Source of the DNA: Pseudomonas duriflava
Lineage (GTDB): Bacteria; Pseudomonadota; Gammaproteobacteria; Pseudomonadales; Pseudomonadaceae
Length of the DNA stretch: 64,000 nucleotides
NCBI RefSeq assembly: GCF_007830155.1
Contig: NZ_VLKY01000011.1
Location: forward strand, 62,001 to 126,000
Direction: 5' to 3'
Part shown: positions 46,627-56,026 of the stretch, one piece after another
How positions within the stretch are numbered: the first letter of the stretch is position 1
Layout: every line of letters begins with the position of its first letter
Made by a program: the position numbers and the translations under genes
Notes under the pieces: model-generated
Databases searched by the model: none
What the model was told of the DNA's origin: nothing
The model's input: the letters and a program-made list of their open reading frames with translations, nothing else

Positions 46627-47076
46627 ATGCTTCTTACGCGTACTCGCAAGCACAAGCCCAAGTCCGAGATGAACGTCGTACCCTATATAGACGTGATGCT
46701 GGTCTTGCTGGTGATCTTTATGGTCACCGCACCCATGATTCAGCAAGGGGTCAAGGTCAACCTGCCGAAGGTAGCCAGCGAAGCGTTGCCTACGCTACAC
46801 GATCAGCAGGTATTGACACTGACGGTCACGGCTGATGGGCACTACCACTGGAACCTGGGGCCTGCTGTCGAGGTGAACGGGCGGACCGATGAGGCGGCAA
46901 GTCTGGATGAAATGACAGCCAAGGTCAGCCAGATCATGCGCGTCCGTAGTGATACGCAGGTTCTGATCCGCGCCGACAGCGCCGTCGATTACCATGCTGT
47001 CGTCTCGGCCATGGCGGCCTTGCAGAAGGGCGGTGTTCCTAACGTAGGGCTCATTACGGAGGCGCCACAGTCGTGA
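46627..47076 (+). CDS. exbD: ExbD/TolR-family protein
   Basis: 149 residues. A short cytoplasmic N-terminus (KSEMNVVPYIDVMLVLLVIF) carries the conserved Asp in the single TM helix (YIDVMLVLLVIFMVTAP), the proton-pathway residue of the ExbD/TolR family. The periplasmic C-terminal domain follows (VLIRADSAVDYHAVVSAMAA). It starts 10 nt after ExbB and its stop overlaps the TonB start (GTGA). Confidence 0.94.
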   Translation: MLLTRTRKHKPKSEMNVVPYIDVMLVLLVIFMVTAPMIQQGVKVNLPKVASEALPTLHDQQVLTLTVTADGHYHWNLGPAVEVNGRTDEAASLDEMTAKVSQIMRVRSDTQVLIRADSAVDYHAVVSAMAALQKGGVPNVGLITEAPQS

Positions 47077-47891
47077 CCACGGCCACTTTTGCTGCGGAAA
47101 GGCTGTTGCCGGCTGGTGTAGCGCTGGCAGTGCATGGAGTCGTGATCACCGCGCTCATTCTGGGATTGAAGCCGACGCTACCACCATTGCCTATGCCGTC
47201 ACCCATGCAGACTACACTTGTCCAGTTGCCACCTGAACCTGCGCCTACCGAGGCTCCAGTTAGGGAGCCGGTTGCGGCGCCGCGTCCTCAGCCGGATATA
47301 GCCAGACCAGTCCCTGTGCCGCCCCCTGTCGACGAGGCCTTGCTGGCCAGGCGGCGTACCGAGGCCAAGCGACTGGACACCGAAAAGCAGCAACGCCTCG
47401 CGGAGCGTCGTCTCGCCGAAGAGAAGCGGAGCCGTGAAGCGCAGCGTCTAAAGGCTCGCCAGCTGGCTCGGCAACACGAGGCAGATGTACAGGCACGAAC
47501 CGAGGCGGAGCGACAAGCTACCGATCAGGCCCGTCTGGCCGAGGCACGGGCTGCGCGTGAAGCTGCTGAAAGAGCTCGTGCCCACATGGCCGATACCGAG
47601 GGGGCATCCTCGACCATCAACTACGAGCCGTTGGTAAAAAAAGCGCCGGTCTATCCGGAGCGCGCGTTGGGGAAACGTCTGGAAGGCGACTGTACGGTCG
47701 AGTATACGGTCACGGCCAAGGGTACTGTATCGCAGCCGCATATCGTCAGCGGCGCGTGTGACGATGAGGTATTTGCCCGGCCCTCCATGGCGGCGGCGTC
47801 CCGTTTCAAATACCAGCCCCGGATCGTTAATGGCCACGCTGTAAAAGTCACCAATGTACGGAATACTTTTCACTTCCGCCTGCAGAATTGA
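47073..47891 (+). CDS. tonB: TonB-family energy transducer
   Basis: 272 residues, GTG start overlapping the exbD stop. N-terminal TM anchor (LLPAGVALAVHGVVITALIL), then a proline-rich spacer (PPLPMPSP, PEPAPTEAPVREPV, PRPQPDIARP), a charged coiled-coil stretch (about 90-165, rich in RRLAEEKRSREAQRLKARQ-like repeats) that is longer than in classical TonB, and the C-terminal TonB domain (VYPERALGKRLEGDCTVEYT, GTVSQPHIVSGACDDEVF). It couples ExbBD to the outer-membrane receptor; being in this operon suggests it serves the receptor at 41355. Confidence 0.93.
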   Translation: MTTATFAAERLLPAGVALAVHGVVITALILGLKPTLPPLPMPSPMQTTLVQLPPEPAPTEAPVREPVAAPRPQPDIARPVPVPPPVDEALLARRRTEAKRLDTEKQQRLAERRLAEEKRSREAQRLKARQLARQHEADVQARTEAERQATDQARLAEARAAREAAERARAHMADTEGASSTINYEPLVKKAPVYPERALGKRLEGDCTVEYTVTAKGTVSQPHIVSGACDDEVFARPSMAAASRFKYQPRIVNGHAVKVTNVRNTFHFRLQN

Positions 47892-48040
47892 AGCTACGCA
47901 TCGGTCATGGGTAGGCAGCCTTATGTCAGGAAAGCTCTCTAGGCGCTTGGCTTGTTACTATGGATTCATGCTATCACTCTGCTGAAGGCCTTCTGACAGG
48001 TTATTGCCAGCGCGCCTGAACAATAAAAAGAGGGGATGCC

Positions 48041-48274
48041 ATGAAAAACTGGTTCAAGCTATTCAAATCAGACTATTTCGAGAACCAACCGGTCAAGGTT
48101 TTTGAGAAGCTAGATACCGATATGAATGAAGAGGAGCTGCGCCTGGCGCTGCGTGCGGTTTACCGGGAATACCGGCAGCTGAGAAAGGATGCAGAAGCAG
48201 AGCGTGACGCCGGTAACTACGTAGGTTGCCTAGGCGAGCAGTTAAGCGACAGGCATTCAATGTTTTATCGCTAA
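48041..48274 (+). CDS. Small uncharacterised protein, 77 residues
   Basis: ATG ORF with an AGAGGGGATGCC ribosome binding site and a clear terminator about 100 nt downstream. The sequence is charged and mostly helical (MNEEELRLALRAVYREYRQL, RKDAEAERDAGNY). No family recognised and no signal peptide or TM helix. It is on the same strand as, but 149 nt after, the TonB gene, so probably a separate unit. Confidence 0.7.
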   Translation: MKNWFKLFKSDYFENQPVKVFEKLDTDMNEEELRLALRAVYREYRQLRKDAEAERDAGNYVGCLGEQLSDRHSMFYR

Positions 48275-48373
48275 AAAATATGTCTTTATGCCTGAAAAAA
48301 GACTCTATGAACATCTGTCCTATCGATGAGGTCATACGTATCAAGCTAAGTCTCCTTATAAAAGATAGTCTTG

Positions 48374-48402
48374 AAAGCCTCGTTTTATGCGAGGCTTTTT
48401 CG
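48374..48402 (+). terminator. Rho-independent terminator
   Basis: AAAGCCTCG and CGAGGCTTT form a 9-bp stem with a 7-nt loop, followed by further T residues. It is about 100 nt after the small gene at 48041-48274 and before the gene at 48456. Confidence 0.85.
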
Positions 48403-48455
48403 TAAGAGATTAGCGTTCGGATTCCAGGATTGCGTTCACTCAACGGAGGCCCTTG

Positions 48456-48929
48456 ATGTCCAGGTATGAACTCTTGCAAACGGCATTCACGAATCAGGAG
48501 CGAGAAACGAACGAATACTGGTCAGATCTTTCAGATAAAGCCCAACAGATCAGAGACGGCTTCGAAGCCTATCTAGAGTTACCGCAACGTACCTTTCACG
48601 ACAGTGACCACGCCGAAAAATCTTATGTTCGGCTGGGTAGGCCTGAAGATGATCAATTCATCGAAACGCACTCTACGGATCTGCCAGGTATCAATTCAGC
48701 TATTCACTTTGGTATAGGCGTCATCCTCGAAAAGGCTGCTGATATTTTTCCCAAGCGTCTTGTCTGGATCAGGCTATCCATCCGTAAAAAGGGTGGCATT
48801 TATTATGTGCGGAGCGAGGATGCAGCTGTAGATGAAGAAGTAGCAGAGTCTGATAAGGAACTCGACTTTTCAGATGTATACAAAGGGCTCTTTCGGTGTC
48901 TAGAGCGTTTTCTCAGCGCTCGCCCATAA
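48456..48929 (+). CDS. Uncharacterised protein, 157 residues
   Basis: ATG at 48456 with ACGGAGG seven bases upstream; a TTG one codon before is less likely. Soluble, acidic. Central segment YVRLGRPEDDQFIETHSTDL and IHFGIGVILEKAADIFPKRL, ending FRCLERFLSARP. No family recognised. Not similar to the 77-residue neighbour. A terminator separates the two genes. Confidence 0.65.
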   Translation: MSRYELLQTAFTNQERETNEYWSDLSDKAQQIRDGFEAYLELPQRTFHDSDHAEKSYVRLGRPEDDQFIETHSTDLPGINSAIHFGIGVILEKAADIFPKRLVWIRLSIRKKGGIYYVRSEDAAVDEEVAESDKELDFSDVYKGLFRCLERFLSARP

Positions 48930-49272
48930 GCCAGGCGAGTGGGTAAACAGCATAAGCTTACTCTGTTTACGAGCACATTTTTAATTCTGCCGAGAACCAG
49001 CGTTACGCTAGTAGCTACTTTCTTTTGCAATGCTTTAGCGCCTCACCCGGAACTGTCCTGACCCTATGAATTGGCTTTAGATTCAATAGGTTGAAAGTAA
49101 GCAATACTCAAGCTGACAAAAGGGCCAAGCCGCTATCGTAGACTGCCAAACCGTTATGAGTTTGTTTGTCGGATGGGCTATGATCGCCTGTGACAGATTG
49201 GATACCGCCTTAGCGGAAAGGCCGAGGCGTTCATCTCGAAGTGATTATCAGATTTTCGATTGAGGGGATGCC
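48930..49272. other. Intergenic region upstream of ilvE
   Basis: 343 bp. No gene or repeat is supported. It must contain the promoter of the branched-chain aminotransferase gene; GAGGGGATGCC precedes its ATG. Confidence 0.5.
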
Positions 49273-50292
49273 ATGACTCAGGGAAGCATTGACTGGGACA
49301 AGCTAGGGTTCGATTACATCAAGACCGATCTGCGTTATCTGTCTTATTGGCGTGATGGCGCTTGGCAGGAAGGTACGCTGACGGAAGACAACGTGCTGCA
49401 TATCAGCGAGGGCTCTACCGCGCTTCATTATGGTCAGCAGTGCTTCGAGGGTCTCAAGGCCTACCGCTGCAAGGATGGATCGATCAACCTGTTCCGGCCA
49501 GACCAAAATGCGCTGCGCATGCAGCGTAGCTGCGCACGGTTGCTGATGCCCTCCGTCCCGACAGATGTTTTCATTGAAGCATGCAAAAAGGTCGTACAGG
49601 CCAACGAGCGTTTTATCCCGCCGTATGGCTCAGGTGGCTCCCTGTATCTGCGTCCCTTCATCATTGGCGTCGGTGACAACATTGGCGTACGTACAGCGCC
49701 TGAGTTCATCTTCTCGATTTTCTGCGTACCGGTTGGCCCTTATTTCAAGGGCGGGCTAAAGCCGCACAACTTTGTGATCTCCAGCTATGACCGTGCCGCA
49801 CCGAACGGTACTGGTGCGGCCAAGGTTGGTGGTAATTACGCTGCCAGCCTAATGCCGGGCATGCAGGCTAAGGCGCAAAGCTTTGCTGACTGTATCTACC
49901 TGGACCCGCAAACGCATTCGAAGATCGAAGAAGTGGGGTCCGCAAACTTCTTTGCCATTACCCATAACGATGAGTTCGTGACACCTAAATCCGCCTCGGT
50001 GTTGCCTGGGATTACTCGTTTGTCCTTGATCGAGTTAGCTCAGTCTCGCCTAGGGCTGAAGGTAGTTGAAGGTGATGTCTTTATTGATCAGCTCGATACT
50101 TTTAAAGAGGCCGGTGCGTGCGGAACCGCAGCCGTGATCACGCCCATTGGAGGCATTGAGTACAACGGAAAGCTCCACGTTTTCTACAGTCAGGACGATG
50201 TAGGGCCAATAACGCGCCGCCTTTACAGCGAGCTTACCGGCATTCAGTTTGGTGATGTCGAAGGTCCAGCGGGCTGGGTTGTTAAGGTCTGA
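49273..50292 (+). CDS. ilvE: Branched-chain amino acid aminotransferase
   Basis: 339 residues, PLP fold type IV, eukaryotic/group-II BCAT length. Motifs: STALHYGQQCFEGLKAYRCK, SGGSLYLRPFIIGVG, the Schiff-base lysine in TGAAKVGGNYAASLMP, KIEEVGSANFFAI, VLPGITRLSLIELA and CGTAAVITPI. It transfers amino groups between Leu/Ile/Val and 2-oxoglutarate. Monocistronic with its own terminator. Confidence 0.95.
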   Translation: MTQGSIDWDKLGFDYIKTDLRYLSYWRDGAWQEGTLTEDNVLHISEGSTALHYGQQCFEGLKAYRCKDGSINLFRPDQNALRMQRSCARLLMPSVPTDVFIEACKKVVQANERFIPPYGSGGSLYLRPFIIGVGDNIGVRTAPEFIFSIFCVPVGPYFKGGLKPHNFVISSYDRAAPNGTGAAKVGGNYAASLMPGMQAKAQSFADCIYLDPQTHSKIEEVGSANFFAITHNDEFVTPKSASVLPGITRLSLIELAQSRLGLKVVEGDVFIDQLDTFKEAGACGTAAVITPIGGIEYNGKLHVFYSQDDVGPITRRLYSELTGIQFGDVEGPAGWVVKV

Positions 50293-50635
50293 GTTTGAGC
50301 TGACAAAAGAGCCGCTACGGTTTCGAAACCAGCCTGATCTTTGGAAAACCCCTGTTCTCTAGCAGAGCAGGGGTTTTTTATGCGCTTTATGCTCTGATGG
50401 AATCCTTTGGGCGAAGAAGACCGATACTGAAAGCTACCAGGCCTATCCTGTCGATGTGGTCTGCTACGGCATAGTATTAAGCACGTCTAACCAAGCCCCT
50501 CCACCCCTAGAACAACGGCTAGTTAAGCGATTATGCTGAATGTTTAAACACTCAAGCGTAAACCACACATAAGTTCTTAACATTGCATGCTGATAGGTAT
50601 TACAGCATTTAAAGCTGCATAGCCTCTGGTTGTGG
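50293..50635. other. Intergenic region between ilvE and GGDEF/EAL gene
   Basis: 343 bp between convergent genes. It holds the ilvE terminator at 50345-50379; beyond that no supported gene or RNA. Confidence 0.5.
50345..50379 (+). terminator. Rho-independent terminator after ilvE
   Basis: AAAACCCCTG (50345-50354) pairs with CAGGGGTTTT (50368-50377), with an inner CTCT/AGAG stem, followed by T residues. 53 nt after the ilvE stop. Confidence 0.88.
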
Positions 50636-53284
50636 CTAATGTACTTTTAGTCCCTCTACTGGCATTGGTCGACCCAGATAAAAGCCTTGCGCCTGATTAC
50701 AATGCAGACGTATTAGCAGATCCAGTTGCTCTTGGGTTTCAACTCCTTCAGCAGTGATCGTAAGCGACAGGGCCTGCCCCAAGCCTACAATGGCCTCAAT
50801 GATTGCCTCACCATTGGCCGATCCGTCCAGCGCCGCAATAAAGCTGCGGTCGATCTTGATGCCATCGAAAGGATATGTGTGGATATAGCTCAATGATGAA
50901 TAGCCCGTGCCAAAATCATCCATGGACAGCCGGACACCTAATGCCTTGAGTTCGTTCATAGTAAGTAACGCCTCGTCGGCATCTTCAAGCATAACGTTTT
51001 CGGTTATTTCTAATTCTAGCCGCTCAGGTAAAAGACCAGTTCCATCCAGAACGGCCCGTATACGAGATACGAGATTCCCTTGCTTAAACTCAAGAGGGCA
51101 TAAGTTAACCGAGACAAAAGCCGAGTCCTTCCAGGTGGTCGCTTCCAGGCAGGCCTGGTGCAGTACCCAATCACTTAACGGTACGATCAGCCCACTTTCC
51201 TCGGCAATCACAATAAAGTCATCTGGACTCAGATATCCACGGATCGGATGTTGCCACCGCACCAAGGCTTCGGCCCCCATAAGACGGCCGCTTTGCACCT
51301 CATAACGGGGCTGAAATTCCAGGCGCAGCTCGCTTCGCCGTAGCGCGAGCCTCAAATCTGTTTCAATCTGTCTACGCAGTAAAAGACGATTACTCATCTG
51401 GGCTGTATAAAACTGCCAGGTATTACGACCTGCTGCCTTGGCTTCGTAAAGGGCTATATCAGCAAAACGCAGCAAATCATCGGCCTGGCAGCTGTCTTGA
51501 GGTGCCGAGACGATACCTATACTGCAGCCGACATTGACTTCGTGCTTGTCTATTACCATCGAGCTTCGCAGGGTTTCAAGCAGACGTCGGCAAAATTTTT
51601 CTATAGTCAACTGGCCTGACATACCACTGGCGACGATAACAAACTCATCACCACCGATACGGGCGACGAGATCATCGTCACGCATGCATTCTTTAAGGCG
51701 CCGTGCAATCTCTACAAGGACCTGATCACCAGCGGCATGACCCAGTGTGTCATTAACAGGTTTGAAGCTATCCAGATCTAGATAGAAAAGCTGTAATGGA
51801 TTTTCCAGGGTAGGCCGCGTTTTGAGCTTGGCCTCAAGAAAGCTATACATGGCACGTCGGTTGGCCAGCCCTGTCAGGGCGTCTTCCTGAGCATCCTGGA
51901 GGCGCTTATTTTCTTGAAGTTTCCGCTCGGTAATATCCTGGAGAAACGCGGTAAAGATCGTGCGGTCTTCAATGTGTACAGCAGTAACTCGTATTTCAAT
52001 AGGGATAAGTACCCCATCCTTGCGTAGCGCAGGATACTCTAGCGACTTACCGATAAGGTGGATTTCCCCTGCGGTAAAATAACGTTTTATACCTTCTCGA
52101 TGAGCTACTCGAAAAGCGGGCGGGATAATAAGATCTTCAATCAGTCTGCCCACGGCTTCTTCTCGGCTCCAAAGAAAAATCTCTTCAGCTTTACGATTCC
52201 AGGCGGTAACGATTCCGTTTTCATCCATCCCAATATAAGCGTCACTTGTATTTTCCAAGATTGCGCTAAGCTCAGCTTCGCGCTTGAGCAGAACGCTGGT
52301 GCGCTCTTCAATTGTTTGCTCAAGTTTATGCTGAAAAGCAGTCAACGATTCCTCAGCGCTTTTACGGTCCTGTATATCCTGAATAACACAGACATAATGG
52401 GTTAACTTCTCCTGGTGGTCCTGTTGCTTCGTAACCATCAAGTTGATCCAGATAGGGCTACGATCTTTCTTGATATACCGCTTTTCCAGCTGAAATTGAT
52501 CGATCTCCCCAGTAGCCATCTTTTTAACCAGGCTTAGGCCTATGGGGAGATCTGCTGGTACGGTAATGTCCTGAAAGGTCAGCTTAAGAAGCTCTTCTCG
52601 GCTATACCCCAACATTGAGCATAAAGTGTCATTTACGTCGAGCCATTGCCCTTTAAGTGAAACCAGAGCAATTCCAACACCGGCGCGTTCAAAAATAGTG
52701 CGAAAGTTTGATGCGTTGGCTTGTGCCTGTTCTTGAGCGGTAAGAAGCTGAGCGCTTTTAACAAGTTCTGCTTCCCGGCTTTGAATCTCATGCGTGACGA
52801 TGTCGGCCAGGCCCTGCAAGGTTCTTATTTGGCTGTTTGTCAGTTGGCGGGGGCGGGTATCAATAATACAAAGCGTACCCAGCGCATACCCATCCATGGT
52901 TGTCACAGGAATACCGGCATAAAAACGAACCTTGGGTTCACCTACAACAAGCGGGTTTTCTGCAAAGCGGGGATCATTCAATGCATCCGTAACAATCAAG
53001 GGCTTATTTTGCTTGATGGCATGCGCACAAAAACTCTGCTCACGAGGCGTCTCGGTAAGCCGCATGCCCACTCGCGACTTAAACCATTGCCTATGACTAT
53101 CTACTAGGGTTACCAGGGCGATAGGAACGTCGAGAGTTTGCACTGCCAGTTCCGTGACGCGGTTGAAAACGGGCTCAGCGTCAGTATCCAGCAGGCCCAG
53201 TGTACGCAGACGAGCTAAACGCTTGTACTCAGTAGTAGCCAGAGCAGATTCTTGTGGATCCTTAGGCATCGGTCTTGATCTCAT
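50636..53284 (-). CDS. GAF-PAS-PAS-GGDEF-EAL protein
   Basis: 882 residues, ATG at 53284 (an ATG five codons later is the alternative; neither has a good ribosome binding site). No TM segment; cytoplasmic. Domains: GAF (about 20-170, PIALVTLVDSHRQWFKSRVG, REQSFCAHAI), PAS1 (about 190-310), PAS2 (about 335-455), GGDEF (about 465-625, DALTGLANRRAMY, intact RIGGDEF with RxxD inhibitory site RDDD five residues before), and EAL (about 640-880, GAEALVRWQHP, VNLCPLEF, DDFGTGYSSLSYI). Both catalytic signatures are intact, so it may make or degrade c-di-GMP. The stimulus is unknown. Confidence 0.93.
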   Translation of the reverse strand: MRSRPMPKDPQESALATTEYKRLARLRTLGLLDTDAEPVFNRVTELAVQTLDVPIALVTLVDSHRQWFKSRVGMRLTETPREQSFCAHAIKQNKPLIVTDALNDPRFAENPLVVGEPKVRFYAGIPVTTMDGYALGTLCIIDTRPRQLTNSQIRTLQGLADIVTHEIQSREAELVKSAQLLTAQEQAQANASNFRTIFERAGVGIALVSLKGQWLDVNDTLCSMLGYSREELLKLTFQDITVPADLPIGLSLVKKMATGEIDQFQLEKRYIKKDRSPIWINLMVTKQQDHQEKLTHYVCVIQDIQDRKSAEESLTAFQHKLEQTIEERTSVLLKREAELSAILENTSDAYIGMDENGIVTAWNRKAEEIFLWSREEAVGRLIEDLIIPPAFRVAHREGIKRYFTAGEIHLIGKSLEYPALRKDGVLIPIEIRVTAVHIEDRTIFTAFLQDITERKLQENKRLQDAQEDALTGLANRRAMYSFLEAKLKTRPTLENPLQLFYLDLDSFKPVNDTLGHAAGDQVLVEIARRLKECMRDDDLVARIGGDEFVIVASGMSGQLTIEKFCRRLLETLRSSMVIDKHEVNVGCSIGIVSAPQDSCQADDLLRFADIALYEAKAAGRNTWQFYTAQMSNRLLLRRQIETDLRLALRRSELRLEFQPRYEVQSGRLMGAEALVRWQHPIRGYLSPDDFIVIAEESGLIVPLSDWVLHQACLEATTWKDSAFVSVNLCPLEFKQGNLVSRIRAVLDGTGLLPERLELEITENVMLEDADEALLTMNELKALGVRLSMDDFGTGYSSLSYIHTYPFDGIKIDRSFIAALDGSANGEAIIEAIVGLGQALSLTITAEGVETQEQLDLLIRLHCNQAQGFYLGRPMPVEGLKVH

Positions 53285-53719
53285 CTGCCGGGCTATGTAA
53301 GCGAAAGGCTACGCTTCTAAAATACGTATGTTCTTATCGTAGTCTAGCTCTAATAAAACCTTGCCTTGAGCGGACTTTGAGAAAGTAATTTCCATGAGCC
53401 TCAATGCTTTCGGCCCCTTATGAGTATAGGCTAAATGCCATTATTGCAAGGCTGCCAGGTCAGCGATAAAGAGTGCAACGCTAAAAGGTCATCAGTTCCC
53501 TTTTTACAGGGCAGACGGCATGTATCAGTAGCTGATTTTTTGAAAAGATTGCTCAGTAAACGCTATTGGGTAACAGCACGATGCTGCCGATATCAGCTCG
53601 GACAGATTTTGAGCTTGGCCATCCGCGTATTTAAATCGATACGGCCGTTCGGTCTTACTTAGGGCCAAAGAAGCCTATAAGCCAGAGAGTTAGCGCCTAA
53701 ACACACATCCGGAAGGCAA
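53285..53719. other. Intergenic region before MCP pseudogene
   Basis: 435 bp with no recognisable gene in either strand. A 75-codon plus-strand ORF here (53435-53662) has no domain features. If the MCP gene once extended upstream, its 5' part is no longer recognisable. Confidence 0.45.
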
Positions 53720-54375
53720 ATGCAAAGCGATTTGCTCAAGCAGCGTGCTGAAACTGACATGACCGCAGCGGCTATGACAGAGGTGGCTGCCTCTATTAAT
53801 GAAGTGGCAAGCCATGTACAGCAAACAGCAAGTGAGGTCTATAAGGCTTATGAGCTGGCTCTTCAAGGAGATAAAGTAGCAGGGGCTTCTCATACAGCTA
53901 CCCAGCGTTTGGCCAGCACAGTGAAAAGCATCGGCTGTGCAGTTAATCAGTTAGCAGAAGAAACTCACCAGATTACTGTTGCTTCAGGCATGATTCAAAG
54001 CATTGCCTATCAGACCAATCTATTGGCCTTGAACGCTGCAATTGAGGCAGCCAGAGCCGGAGAGCACGGGCGTGGATTTGCGGTAGTGGCTGAGAAGCAG
54101 AACAGGGAGTTTAGTATGTAGTTGAAGCTCAACAGGCGTTAGAAGGAATACGTACAGCTGTTGAGCGAATCAGCGACATGAGTCAACAAATGGCTACTGC
54201 ATCCGAAGAACAGTCTATTGTTGCTGAAGATATCGCACAGCAAATTAACAAGGTTGCTGAAACAGTCGAGACTAGCGCTGGCCATGCTGATATTACAGTT
54301 AACCGTGGGCAGGAACTTGAAAAAGTTGCTCAAGATCTTCGGGTGCTAGTGGAGCGTTTTAGTTTTAATAGATAA
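53720..54375 (+). pseudogene. Methyl-accepting chemotaxis protein fragment
   Basis: Encodes only the cytoplasmic signalling part of an MCP. The first frame (from ATG 53720, preceded by GGAAGG) reads [15 protein letters not shown] and the hairpin tip [30 protein letters not shown], then a stop at 54121. A second frame resumes with [20 protein letters not shown] and MATASEEQSIVAEDIAQQIN to the end. About 40 residues after the tip (the DEVRSLA region) are missing and the frame is lost. There is no TM, periplasmic or HAMP domain. A 133-residue fragment might still be translated. Confidence 0.85.
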
Positions 54376-54772
54376 GACCTTCCCCCTTTGCGGCATAAAG
54401 AAATCAAAAGGGTGATTAGGAAAAGATCTTACTATGCGACTGAAGGCGGTCTCGACTTTAGACAGGGCTAGGCGAAGGTTACCTCTGATTTACAGACTGC
54501 CAGAGTACGATTTGGCTTCCTTCCCAGCTTCCTTTGCTTGGTTCCTTTCGGCATATAAATAACAATAAGATTATGATTTGTGATTGAACGCCATGTGTTT
54601 AGGGGCAGAACATCCAACAAGGAACCGGTCTTCGAATCTCGGTAGCTGTAGATTCCTAGCAAGACTTTCATAGGTGAGCCTATTACAGGTAGAAGTCAGT
54701 AATAATTTGAACTTCAGGCTGCCTAAGCACATCCCTGAATCTGTAGATCACTGACTTTAGGACGCTCCCCTT
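54376..54772. other. Intergenic region before M20 peptidase
   Basis: 397 bp. A 67-codon minus-strand ORF (54468-54671) has no ribosome binding site or family signature. No RNA gene seen. Presumed promoter of the peptidase. Confidence 0.45.
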
Positions 54773-56026
54773 ATGATAGGGCAACCGTTAAAACTGGCCG
54801 CGGCCTTCATGTTGTCTTTCACTCCGCTCATGGCGCCAGCGGCTGATCAGATTCCTAATACTCTACTCGATCGAGCCGAAGCCCATCAGCCTGATTATCT
54901 CAGAACGCTGGAACAGTTGGTTTCGATTGATTCTGGCACAGGCCAAGAGGAGGGGATTGCTAAGGTCCAGACAATACTGGTTGACCGTCTTGAGGCGCTA
55001 GGCGCCGATGTCAGTGTAACCTCGGCCAGCCCATCAGTCGGCAGTAATATTATTGGTACGATTAAAGGCACGGGTAAGGCCAAGTTCCTGTTAATGGTGC
55101 ACTACGACACTGTATTCGGGCCCGGGACAGTCATTGAACGCCCTTTCCGCAAAGATGAAGCGCGTGCCTATGGGCCTGGCGTAGCGGATGCAAAAGGGGG
55201 CATAGCAATGATTCTTCATTCGTTAAAGTTGTTGAAAGAGCAAAGCTTTGAGCAGTTCGGGACCATTACCGTTCTTTTCAACCCTGATGAAGAGACCGGC
55301 TCGGCTGGATCGAAGGCGGTTATCGCAGATCTGGCGCGCCAGCACGACTATGTTTTCTCTTATGAACCGCCTGAAAAAGAGGCCGTTACCGTAGCTACAA
55401 ACGGAATCAATGCCGTTCATCTTTCTGTTAAAGGTAAGGCCTCTCATGCAGGTTCCGCTCCCGAAGCGGGGCGAAATGCTGTGATGGAACTTGCCTATCA
55501 GCTTGTTAGGCTTAAAGATTTAGGGAGTCCTGAAAAAGGAACTACCGTGAACTGGACCATTGTAAGGGGAGGAGATAAGCGAAACATTATTCCGGCTTCA
55601 GCTGTCGCTGAGGGGGATATGCGTTATTCAGATCTCTCTGAATATGATCGCGTCCTTTCAGAGGGCACAAAGCTTATCCAGAAAAAGCTGATTCCTGATA
55701 CAGAAGTTATGTTTCGTATCGATAAAGGCCGGCCTCCCCTGGTAAGTAACCCAGGCTCAAAACAACTTGCTGAACGAGCCCAAAGTCTCTATTCGGCCAT
55801 TGGACGTAATTTAGAACCTGTTGCAATGAGATTTGGTACTGATGCGGGTTATGCCTATATACCTGGTACAAACAAGCCTGCCATTCTCGAAACTATGGGT
55901 GTCGTTGGGGCTGGGCTTCATTCACCGGAGGAATATATTGACCTATCGAGTATTGCACCTAGGTTGTACCTAAGCGTAAGCATGATCATATCCCTTTCTA
56001 AAAAAGAGCTGACCGTGGCGGAGTAG
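54773..56026 (+). CDS. Secreted M20 peptidase, carboxypeptidase G2-like
   Basis: 417 residues with a signal peptide (LAAAFMLSFTPLMAPAAD). Zinc-dependent M20 family: first metal His in LMVHYDTVFGPG, bridging Asp in GPGVADAKGGIAM, Glu pair in NPDEETGSAG, dimerisation lid VKGKASHAGSAPEAGRNAV, C-terminal metal His in GVVGAGLHSPEEYIDL. Closest by layout to glutamate carboxypeptidase (CPG2), which removes C-terminal glutamate from folates and N-acyl-glutamates in the periplasm. Its natural substrate here is unknown. Confidence 0.9.
   Translation: MIGQPLKLAAAFMLSFTPLMAPAADQIPNTLLDRAEAHQPDYLRTLEQLVSIDSGTGQEEGIAKVQTILVDRLEALGADVSVTSASPSVGSNIIGTIKGTGKAKFLLMVHYDTVFGPGTVIERPFRKDEARAYGPGVADAKGGIAMILHSLKLLKEQSFEQFGTITVLFNPDEETGSAGSKAVIADLARQHDYVFSYEPPEKEAVTVATNGINAVHLSVKGKASHAGSAPEAGRNAVMELAYQLVRLKDLGSPEKGTTVNWTIVRGGDKRNIIPASAVAEGDMRYSDLSEYDRVLSEGTKLIQKKLIPDTEVMFRIDKGRPPLVSNPGSKQLAERAQSLYSAIGRNLEPVAMRFGTDAGYAYIPGTNKPAILETMGVVGAGLHSPEEYIDLSSIAPRLYLSVSMIISLSKKELTVAE

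Noticed and set aside
53435-53662. 75-codon plus-strand ORF upstream of the MCP fragment
   Set aside because: Composition is unlike a protein gene and it shows no similarity to MCP N-terminal domains.
54468-54671. 67-codon minus-strand ORF
   Set aside because: No Shine-Dalgarno and no recognisable family; not enough support for a gene.
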